A stretch of 6,091 bases of DNA from Gammaproteobacteria bacterium. GTDB lineage: Bacteria > Pseudomonadota > Gammaproteobacteria > Pseudomonadales > Pseudohongiellaceae. The stretch lies in NCBI GenBank assembly GCA_947377625.1, contig CANCGR010000177.1, forward strand, positions 1 through 6,091. Direction: 5' to 3'. The notes beneath the pieces are model-generated. The model worked only from the letters and a program-made list of their open reading frames with translations, had not been told where the DNA came from and did not search any database. Position 1 is the stretch's first letter, and each line of letters opens with the position of its first letter. Position numbers and translations under genes: made by a program. Shown here piece after piece: positions 1 to 4,926 of the stretch.

Positions 1-1327
1 TGTCTTCAGCCGGGCGGTAGTAAGGCACTTCTTCCAGCTTGTCGTCAGCAATGGGGATGCCAAAGCGATCGCGGAAAATTTTCAGTTCTTCGATCGCCAG
101 TTTCTTGGCCGAATGCGTGGTGTTCTGACCTTCGGCTGACGCAAGGGCATAACCCTTGATGGTCTTGGCCAGAATCACGGTTGGTCGGTCCATAGTATCC
201 ACAGCCTGTTTGTAGGCTGCATAGACCTTGAACGGATCATGTCCGCCACGATTGAGGTTGATGAGATCATCGTCCGACAAATCTTCCACCATCTTCAACA
301 GCTCGGGACTGTTAAAGAATTTCTCGCGGAAGTAGGCGCCGCCACGGCTGGTGAAATTCTGGAATTCGCCATCCAGCACTTCATCCATGCGCAATTGCAG
401 CAGCCCGTCCTTGTCCTTCTGTAGCAGGGCATCCCAATTACGACCCCAGACTACCTTGATCACGTTCCAGCCGGCACCGCGGAAGATGCCTTCCAGTTCC
501 TGGATGATTTTGCCGTTGCCACGCACCGGACCATCCAGACGCTGCAGGTTGCAATTGATGACAAAGTTGAGATTGCCGAGGCCTTCGCGTGCAGCGAGGC
601 TTATCGCACCCAGCGATTCAGGCTCGTCGCATTCGCCATCACCGAGGAAGGCCCAGATCTGCCGATCGCCTTGCTTCACCAACTCGCGGTTGTCGAGGTA
701 CTTCAATACATGTGCGGTGTAGATAGCCTGCAACGGCCCCAGTCCCATGGAAACGGTCGGGAACTGCCAGTAATCAGGCATCAGACGCGGATGCGGATAG
801 GAGGAAAGGCCATTGCCATCCACTTCCTGGCGGAAGTTGTCGAGTTGCTCGGCAGTCAGACGGCCTTCAACGAAGGAACGGGAATAGATGCCAGGCGACG
901 CATGACCCTGGAACAATACGATGTCGCCGAGGAAGTCATCTTTGGCGCCACGGAAGAAATGATTGAAACCAACGTCGTACAAGGTCGCCGACGACGAGAA
1001 AGTGGAAATATGACCGCCCAGGTCGTAACCGAGCTTGTTGGCCCGCATTACCATGGCCAGCGCGTTCCAGCGAATAACGCCACGAACGGATCGTTCCATA
1101 TAGAGATCCCCGGGCATCTTTGGCTCTTCGGCCAGCGGGATCGTGTTGCGATATGGGGTGGTAAGTGAGTCAACCGGCAATTGCTGGCCGGACTCGGTGG
1201 CTTTGTTGATCAGGCTTTTCAACAGGAACTGCGCGCGGTCCATGCCCTGCTTGCGAATGATGGCGGAGATCGAGTCCAGCCATTCCTGGGTTTCTTGTGG
1301 ATCGGTGTCACGTAGGTTTGTGGCCAT
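1..1327 (-). CDS. aceE: Pyruvate dehydrogenase E1 component, homodimeric type (partial, C-terminal half off the window)
   Basis: This is the ThDP-dependent E1 subunit of the pyruvate dehydrogenase complex. It decarboxylates pyruvate and reductively acetylates the lipoyl groups of E2 in the cytoplasm. 442 codons are visible, about half of the usual ~885 residues, and the frame is intact up to the window edge. The translation follows E. coli AceE closely, so active-site numbering is nearly shared: GGH at 104-106, QGH at 140-142, the ThDP/Mg motif GDG at 229-231 with its closing NCNLQ at 258-262, and a histidine at 405 equivalent to E. coli His407. The run NGLSSYPHP and the block LQRLDGPVRGNGKI are family hallmarks. 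The ATG at 1325-1327 is chosen because homology begins within the first ten residues, although the Shine-Dalgarno upstream is weak. It is transcribed in the same direction as ampD but has its own promoter. aceF (E2) probably follows off the left edge. Confidence 0.97.
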   Translation of the reverse strand, partial: MATNLRDTDPQETQEWLDSISAIIRKQGMDRAQFLLKSLINKATESGQQLPVDSLTTPYRNTIPLAEEPKMPGDLYMERSVRGVIRWNALAMVMRANKLGYDLGGHISTFSSSATLYDVGFNHFFRGAKDDFLGDIVLFQGHASPGIYSRSFVEGRLTAEQLDNFRQEVDGNGLSSYPHPRLMPDYWQFPTVSMGLGPLQAIYTAHVLKYLDNRELVKQGDRQIWAFLGDGECDEPESLGAISLAAREGLGNLNFVINCNLQRLDGPVRGNGKIIQELEGIFRGAGWNVIKVVWGRNWDALLQKDKDGLLQLRMDEVLDGEFQNFTSRGGAYFREKFFNSPELLKMVEDLSDDDLINLNRGGHDPFKVYAAYKQAVDTMDRPTVILAKTIKGYALASAEGQNTTHSAKKLAIEELKIFRDRFGIPIADDKLEEVPYYRPAED

Positions 1328-1357
1328 ATCTGTATGCTCTACAAGGATTTTTGATGC

Positions 1358-1372
1358 TGTAGTGAAATTACA
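1358..1372. promoter_or_regulatory. Downstream operator-like palindrome at aceE (imperfect)
   Basis: TGTAGTGAAATTACA is an imperfect palindrome. It is one base away from the TNGTNNNACNA pattern recognised by FadR-subfamily GntR regulators such as PdhR and LldR (AT in place of AC on the right half). Adding the flanking C and G gives CTGTA...TACAG. It would lie roughly at +4 to +19 of the predicted aceE transcript, a position suited to repression, as for PdhR on the E. coli aceE operon. The regulator itself is not in the window. Confidence 0.4.
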
Positions 1373-1382
1373 GTGGGGCCGG

Positions 1383-1412
1383 ATTCTACTCGCTGACAGA
1401 CCTTTTTTTCAA
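1383..1412 (-). promoter_or_regulatory. Sigma-70-type promoter of aceE
   Basis: On the minus strand, TTGAAA (1407-1412) lies 18 bp from TAGAAT (1383-1388), each one base from the consensus hexamer. This would place the transcript start near 1376 and give a leader of about 50 nt before the aceE ATG. It is the best promoter match I found in the gap. The position relative to the two flanking palindromes supports it, but no transcript start is known. Confidence 0.55.
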
Positions 1413-1428
1413 ACTGCAAAGGCCTAAA

Positions 1429-1443
1429 TGTAGTTTAACTACA
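1429..1443. promoter_or_regulatory. Upstream operator-like palindrome at aceE (perfect)
   Basis: TGTAGTTTAACTACA has perfect 7-bp arms around one central base. Its core TAGTTTAACTA fits the GntR/FadR-subfamily pattern TNGTNNNACNA exactly. It lies upstream of the predicted -35 box of aceE, at about -53 to -67. Its centre is 71 bp from the centre of the second, weaker copy at 1358-1372. A pyruvate- or lactate-sensing GntR repressor is the likeliest partner by analogy with PdhR, but that is inference. Confidence 0.5.
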
Positions 1444-1471
1444 GATTTCCTTACCCCATTCTTTAACAAGC

Positions 1472-1494
1472 CTTAAAACATTCGGCAATTTAAG
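1472..1494 (-). terminator. Possible weak terminator hairpin after ampD
   Basis: CTTAAA (1472-1477) and TTTAAG (1489-1494) form a 6-bp stem with an 11-nt loop, and the outer GC pairs can join if one base is bulged. It lies 31 bases past the ampD stop in the direction of ampD transcription. The stem is A/T-rich and no clear U-tract follows, so it may not terminate. In that case ampD transcripts would read into aceE. Confidence 0.2.
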
Positions 1495-1524
1495 GGCCGG
1501 CTGTTTGTAGTGGAAAAAACGTAA

Positions 1525-2082
1525 CTAAGGCGTGACCAGCCCCTGCCGGTAGCGTGACCAGTCAAAACAGGGACCAGGGTCAGTCTTGCGGCCGGGCGCG
1601 ATGTCTGAATGCCCTGTAATTCGGGGTGGTGTAATCGCCGGATACTGCGTCATCAACAAGCGGGTGATCAGCTCCAGATGCTCATATTGGAAATCAGTAA
1701 ACGGCAGCTCATCGGTGCCTTCCAGCTCTATACCGATGGAAAACTCGTTACACCCCTCCCTGCCTTCAAACACTGATTCGCCGGCGTGCCAGGCCTTATG
1801 GCTGAACGGCACGTATTGCAACACTACTCCATCGCGACGAATCAGCAGATGCGCAGAAACACGCAGCTCGCAAATACCGGCAAAATAAGGATGAAAGTCG
1901 GGGCTGAGCTGATTGCAGAACAAATCGCTGATCCATGGCCCGCCAAACTGGCCCGGCGGCAGGCTGATGTTGTGGATCACCAGGAGACTGATCTGTGTGT
2001 CCGGCAGCCGCTCGCTATGATTGGGGGACAGCACGCGCTGCGCACCATGCAACCAGTGGTCGATGATCTTGAAGCCAGCCAT
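1525..2082 (-). CDS. ampD: 1,6-anhydro-N-acetylmuramyl-L-alanine amidase AmpD
   Basis: This cytosolic zinc amidase cleaves the stem peptide from 1,6-anhydroMurNAc muropeptides during cell-wall recycling. In species with AmpR/AmpC, its loss raises the beta-lactamase inducer pool. The chosen start gives 185 residues, against 183 in E. coli, and the N-terminus aligns from the first residues (GARRV in E. coli, GAQRV here). The Amidase_2 fold shows the zinc ligands H37 (VIHNIS), H158 (TGHSD) and D168 (KTDPGP). The catalytic glutamate is E119 in IGIELEG, and K166 lies beside the last ligand. LPPGQFGGPW and RVSAHLLIRRDG are AmpD signatures. The frame stays open upstream to an ATG at 2167-2169, adding 29 residues unlike any AmpD, so that start is rejected. 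There is no signal peptide, consistent with AmpD rather than periplasmic AmiD. The ribosome site is weak (TTGGAAC just before the ATG). It is divergent from nadC. Confidence 0.96.
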   Translation of the reverse strand: MAGFKIIDHWLHGAQRVLSPNHSERLPDTQISLLVIHNISLPPGQFGGPWISDLFCNQLSPDFHPYFAGICELRVSAHLLIRRDGVVLQYVPFSHKAWHAGESVFEGREGCNEFSIGIELEGTDELPFTDFQYEHLELITRLLMTQYPAITPPRITGHSDIAPGRKTDPGPCFDWSRYRQGLVTP

Positions 2083-2251
2083 GTTCCAACAAACCCAAGT
2101 GATTTTTTTCCAGCTTAACAGGTGGGCCCCGGCCAGACTAATTCGCCGGGCTTGGTCATCCATAGCCATGGAAAATCAGCCGCATTCGGGTTCCCCGCCC
2201 CTGTCGATTCAATTAGGCTTGCACCAGGATTTTTCCGCTGGAAGGCACTGC
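2083..2251. promoter_or_regulatory. Divergent ampD/nadC intergenic region
   Basis: This 169-bp gap must hold the start signals for both genes. I see no convincing -35/-10 pair on either strand. The only structured element is a short GC stem, CCCGGC (2128-2133) with GCCGGG (2145-2150), not followed by a T-tract on either strand. Both the ampD frame (up to 2169) and the nadC frame (back to 2021) happen to stay open through parts of the gap. Confidence 0.4.
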
Positions 2252-3088
2252 ATGAATTCACCCGATTATTTTCTGGGGCTCGCCGCCACAGTGGCCACCG
2301 CCTTGCAGGAGGATATTGGCAGCGGCGACCTTACCGCCCAGCTGGTAAGCGCCCAAGCCGATGCCAGCGCCAAAGTGATCAGCCGCGAGAGCGCAGTGAT
2401 CTGCGGCCGACCGTGGGTAGATGAAGTGTTTCGGCAGATCGATCCACTTTGCCAACCCGAGTGGGCCGTGCAGGAAGGCGAAAGTGTGGCGGCGAATGCC
2501 GTTATTTTCAGGGTGAGTGGCAAAGCCCGCACACTACTTACTGCCGAACGCAGCGCGCTGAATTTTCTGCAAAGCCTGTCGGGCGTAGCGACCACCGCGA
2601 GCCATTATGCTGCCTTGGTCAGCCATACTGGCGTGCAAATTCTCGACACTCGCAAAACCATTCCAGGGCTGCGGCTGGCGCAGAAATATGCCGTGCATTG
2701 CGGCGGCTGTCACAATCACCGCATAGGCTTGTTCGATGCCTACCTGATCAAGGAAAACCATATTGCGGCGTGCGGCAGTGTTACTGCTGCCGTGCAAACC
2801 GCACACAAACTCAATCCCGGACGCCGGGTGGAAGTGGAAGTAGAAACCCTGGCAGAACTCGAAGAGGCACTCGCGGCCAATGCCGACATCGTCATGCTCG
2901 ACAACTTCAGCCTTGAATTGTTGCGCGAGGCAGTGCGACAAAATCGTGGCCGCGCCAAACTGGAAGCCTCTGGTGGTTTTACCCGCGACACACTGGTGGC
3001 GGTAGCAGAAACCGGCGTCGACTACATCTCGGTGGGCTCGCTCACCAAACATGTCAGCGCTATTGATTTTTCAATGTTGTTCAATTGA
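2252..3088 (+). CDS. nadC: Nicotinate-nucleotide pyrophosphorylase (carboxylating), quinolinate phosphoribosyltransferase
   Basis: NadC converts quinolinate and PRPP to nicotinate mononucleotide, CO2 and pyrophosphate in de novo NAD synthesis. The protein has 278 residues, slightly shorter than the 297 of E. coli. An N-terminal open-faced sandwich domain (about 1-110, QEDIGSGDLTAQ at 19-30, TAERSALNFLQSLSG at 97-111) is followed by the barrel. Substrate-binding signatures are DTRKTIPGLR (132-141), HNHRIGL (154-160), LIKENHI (165-171), EVEVE (194-198), MLDNF (215-219), LEASGG (237-242) and ISVGSLTK (259-266). The ATG at 2252 is chosen for its GGAAGG ribosome site (2240-2245) 6 bp upstream and for alignment with relatives. 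The frame stays open back to 2021, including an ATG at 2168, but lacks homology there. One small oddity is CGGC at 150-153, where relatives usually have CGGG. The gene is convergent with the DUF1080 gene. Confidence 0.97.
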   Translation: MNSPDYFLGLAATVATALQEDIGSGDLTAQLVSAQADASAKVISRESAVICGRPWVDEVFRQIDPLCQPEWAVQEGESVAANAVIFRVSGKARTLLTAERSALNFLQSLSGVATTASHYAALVSHTGVQILDTRKTIPGLRLAQKYAVHCGGCHNHRIGLFDAYLIKENHIAACGSVTAAVQTAHKLNPGRRVEVEVETLAELEEALAANADIVMLDNFSLELLREAVRQNRGRAKLEASGGFTRDTLVAVAETGVDYISVGSLTKHVSAIDFSMLFN

Positions 3089-3111
3089 AACCAGGAATAA
3101 TTAAAACCAAC

Positions 3112-3148
3112 CAAACCATTGGTCAACACGAAGTCAGCCAATGGTTTG
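3112..3148. terminator. Hairpin between convergent genes, probable terminator
   Basis: CAAACCATTGG (3112-3122) and CCAATGGTTTG (3138-3148) form a perfect 11-bp stem with a 15-nt loop. It lies between the nadC stop and the DUF1080 stop, the only spot where both convergent transcripts can end. Reading on the minus strand, the stem is followed by GTTGGTTTTAATTATT, moderately U-rich. On the plus strand no U-tract follows. It therefore fits better as the terminator of the minus-strand gene pair. Confidence 0.5.
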
Positions 3149-3165
3149 CCTGCCAGCAACGCTGA

Positions 3166-3744
3166 TTACAGTTTCATCAATTGGATGTTGCGGAATTTGA
3201 TTACGCCTGCAGCATATTGCAGCGAAATTGGTCCGCTCTTGTGAGTGCTGTCATGGATGTCTACCGTCTTGATACCGTTAATTACCAGAACGATGTGATC
3301 ACCTTGCACAGTGATGTCGTAGGTATTCCATTTGCCGCCGGCGTTGACGATTTGGCTGGGAGGGCCGTAGTGCGGGATGCCGCCCGTGCGGCCGGTTTGG
3401 TCCGGCCTTTCGTCGATGATATTCGCCTCATAGGCGGTGTCGTCGGTAATCTTGTCGGGGTTTTCGATATGAAAATAGATGCCGCTGTTGGCCTTGCCGT
3501 CACTGGCGAAGAACTCGGCTGTGATATGGAAATCGGTGAAAGATTCCTGCATCACCAAATGACCATTGCCCTTGTCAGCGACAAACTCGCCGCCTTCAAT
3601 GCGCCAGTTGGCATCTCCCACCTGACGCCATCCATTGAAGCTGCCCGACATGGTGACCCACTTGCCTTCAGCAGCCGCACCTTCCAGCGCTGGCGCCAGC
3701 AACATGGTAGCCACCGCGATCTTCAAAACATTCACCAACTTCAT
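3166..3744 (-). CDS. Secreted DUF1080-family (3-keto-disaccharide hydrolase domain) protein
   Basis: This is a 192-residue exported protein made of one DUF1080-type domain, a lectin-like beta-sandwich resembling LamG/concanavalin folds. Some relatives are annotated as 3-keto-disaccharide hydrolases, but substrate and activity are unknown here. A Sec signal peptide is visible: basic start with K2 and K8, hydrophobic core at about 9-20, and a likely cut after AAA at 23-25. There is no lipobox cysteine, so a periplasmic or secreted form is expected. Family features are NSGIYFHIE (86-94), YEANIIDE (105-112), GGKWNTYDITVQGD (136-149), LVINGIKTVD (153-162) and the closing LQYAAGVIKFRNIQL (175-189). 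The ATG is preceded by a strong AGGAGG (3750-3755) 5 bp away. It lies 42 bp after the glycosyltransferase gene on the same strand, so the two probably share a transcript. A carbohydrate-binding or carbohydrate-cleaving envelope role is inferred. Confidence 0.85.
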   Translation of the reverse strand: MKLVNVLKIAVATMLLAPALEGAAAEGKWVTMSGSFNGWRQVGDANWRIEGGEFVADKGNGHLVMQESFTDFHITAEFFASDGKANSGIYFHIENPDKITDDTAYEANIIDERPDQTGRTGGIPHYGPPSQIVNAGGKWNTYDITVQGDHIVLVINGIKTVDIHDSTHKSGPISLQYAAGVIKFRNIQLMKL

Positions 3745-3786
3745 GTTCCCCTCCTGTGTTGATACAAATTTCCCTGTTTTTACAGC

Positions 3787-4650
3787 TTATTCCGAGTCCT
3801 TGTAAATCAGCGTGGTGACTTGTTCAGACACAAGCCCGATCAGAAACACAATGATGGCGCTGATAAACAGCACTGCACTCATGTTGGTGAAGGTATGGAA
3901 ATTGAAAAAAGTGTAGAGGTAATACGCGACACCAATTCCGAAAAAACTGCCAGCGATCGGCATGAAAATTTTCAGTGGTGAATACAAGGTGCCAATTTTG
4001 AAAATGATCAGGAAAAAACGCACGCCGTCTTTCATCAGGCTGATATGACTTTTTCCTTCGCGCTTGCCTGCATCAATATCCACGTAAGCGACTGAATAGC
4101 CAGCCCGGAAGAACGACATCGTGATGGTAGTCGGATAGGAAAAGCCGTTGGGCAACAGGTACAGGAATTTGAGGAACTTCTGGCGATTGACGATGCGAAA
4201 GCCTGAAGTGAGATCACGGATGGTATGGTTGGCCATCCAGCTGGACAAGCGGTTGTACACGGTATTGGCAACCAGCCGCCCCATGCTGGCCTGCGTCGCC
4301 GCGCTGCGGGCGCCAACCACCATGTCATAACCCTGTTGATACTGTTCCAGCAAACGCAGAATGTCAGCAGGTTTGTGCTGACCATCGCCATCCATGAATA
4401 CCACCGTTTCACGACTGGCATTGCGGGCGCCGGTCTTGATGCTGGCGCCATTGCCTTTGCTATATTGATGACTAACGACTTTCACGCCCAGCTTGCCACA
4501 CAGGTTTACCGTGTCATCAGTAGAGCCATCGTTGACGACGATGATTTCTGCTTCCGGCAAAGTCGCCTGCAACAGCGGCAACAATTTCTGCAAATTGACG
4601 GCCTCATTTTTCGCTGGCATTACAATTGACAGCTCGGCACCAGAAATCAC
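3787..4650 (-). CDS. Family 2 glycosyltransferase, polyprenyl-phosphate (dolichol-P-mannose synthase-like) type, with C-terminal membrane anchor
   Basis: This is a GT-A fold glycosyltransferase of 287 residues. Relatives move a sugar from a nucleotide-sugar to polyprenyl phosphate on the cytoplasmic face of the inner membrane. Visible motifs are the N-terminal strand LSIVMPAKNE (7-16), NDGSTD (40-45) for nucleotide binding, the metal-binding MDGDGQH (86-92), DLTSGFR (146-152) and REGKS (197-201). Two hydrophobic segments at about 227-249 and 258-281 anchor the C-terminus. The start is GTG at 4648-4650, preceded by AAGGAGG (4656-4662) at a spacing of 5. A longer ATG frame from 4752 adds 34 residues without homology and with no ribosome site, so it is rejected. 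The sugar cannot be told from sequence. It is the first gene of a likely two-gene unit with the DUF1080 gene and is divergent from pilB. Confidence 0.9.
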   Translation of the reverse strand: MISGAELSIVMPAKNEAVNLQKLLPLLQATLPEAEIIVVNDGSTDDTVNLCGKLGVKVVSHQYSKGNGASIKTGARNASRETVVFMDGDGQHKPADILRLLEQYQQGYDMVVGARSAATQASMGRLVANTVYNRLSSWMANHTIRDLTSGFRIVNRQKFLKFLYLLPNGFSYPTTITMSFFRAGYSVAYVDIDAGKREGKSHISLMKDGVRFFLIIFKIGTLYSPLKIFMPIAGSFFGIGVAYYLYTFFNFHTFTNMSAVLFISAIIVFLIGLVSEQVTTLIYKDSE

Positions 4651-4653
4651 ACT

Positions 4654-4689
4654 TGCCTCCTTCCGGCAGGATGGGAGGCAGGCGCCTCC
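4654..4689 (-). promoter_or_regulatory. Possible ribosome-site-masking RNA fold upstream of the glycosyltransferase
   Basis: In the minus-strand transcript, TGCCTCC (4674-4680) is perfectly complementary to GGAGGCA (4654-4660), which contains the core of the ribosome site for the GTG start. The loop is 13 nt. The same GCCTCC is also complementary to a second GGAGGC just upstream (4684-4689) with a 4-nt loop. The middle segment can therefore pair either with the ribosome site or with the upstream copy, but not both. Regulation is inferred from this pairing alone, and no transcript start is known. Confidence 0.4.
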
Positions 4690-4824
4690 ATTTGTGAAAC
4701 CCGCACAGGACGCTCGGGCTGCTTTTGTGTGGACTATGTACAAAGATCGCACTTTTGCACAAGAGATTTCCTAGAAAAATCACAAAGTTCTATTAAACTA
4801 CTAGAAAGCTTGGCAAGAGAAGAT

Positions 4825-4926
4825 ATGCCACGCCCAAACTGCCGGCAGCTCCTGTGGGAACTGTTCAAGCAACAAGGCAATCGATTATCCAGCAGTTCAA
4901 TTAACCACAGTTCAATTAACCAATGA
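4825..4926 (+). CDS. Possible 33-residue upstream ORF overlapping the pilB start
   Basis: A short frame starts at ATG 4825, after a weak purine-rich AAGAGAAG (4815-4822, closer to the start than usual). It ends at TGA 4924-4926, so its stop overlaps the pilB ATG as ATGA. This geometry is typical of translational coupling, and pilB has no ribosome site of its own. The C-terminal codons come from the tandem repeat and read SSINH SSINQ. I recognise no family, and the frame stays open back to a GTG at 4729 without a ribosome site. It may be a leader peptide for pilB or only a chance frame. Confidence 0.25.
   Translation: MPRPNCRQLLWELFKQQGNRLSSSSINHSSINQ
4893..4922. repeat. Perfect 15-bp tandem duplication abutting the pilB start codon
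   Basis: CAGTTCAATTAACCA occurs twice in immediate succession, at 4893-4907 and 4908-4922, with no mismatch and no spacer. The next base is the A of the pilB ATG. The unit is five codons long, so copy-number change would keep the overlapping small ORF in frame. It occupies exactly the place where a Shine-Dalgarno should be. Confidence 0.9.

Noticed and set aside
671..1168. Plus-strand frame (165 codons) opposite aceE
   Set aside because: The minus strand here encodes a clear, uninterrupted AceE; the plus-strand product shows no recognisable domain.
1506..1511. Third TGTAGT half-site upstream of aceE, which might extend the operator array
   Set aside because: The second half of the palindrome is missing (followed by GGAAAAAAC), so a single hexamer match may be chance.
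2128..2150. CCCGGC/GCCGGG stem in the ampD/nadC gap as a terminator
   Set aside because: No gene ends there and no T-tract follows on either strand.
2083..2169. 29-residue N-terminal extension of AmpD
   Set aside because: AmpD homologues begin at the internal methionine, and the resulting length of 185 residues matches the family.
2021..2251. N-terminal extension of nadC (77 more residues, with ATGs at 2021 and 2168)
   Set aside because: It runs antisense through the start of ampD, has no NadC homology and no ribosome site; the ATG at 2252 has GGAAGG at a good distance and matches relatives.
3181..3762. Long plus-strand frame (193 codons) opposite the DUF1080 gene
   Set aside because: It is the antisense shadow of a gene with a signal peptide, strong ribosome site and family motifs; the antisense product resembles nothing I know.
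4651..4752. 34-residue extension of the glycosyltransferase from an ATG at 4752
   Set aside because: The extension has no family similarity; the GTG at 4648-4650 has a near-ideal AAGGAGG at 5-bp spacing.
4767..4796. Possible promoter TTTCCT-18 bp-TATTAA for the small ORF and pilB
   Set aside because: Only the -10-like box is fair; the -35 match is poor in an A/T-rich stretch where chance matches are common.
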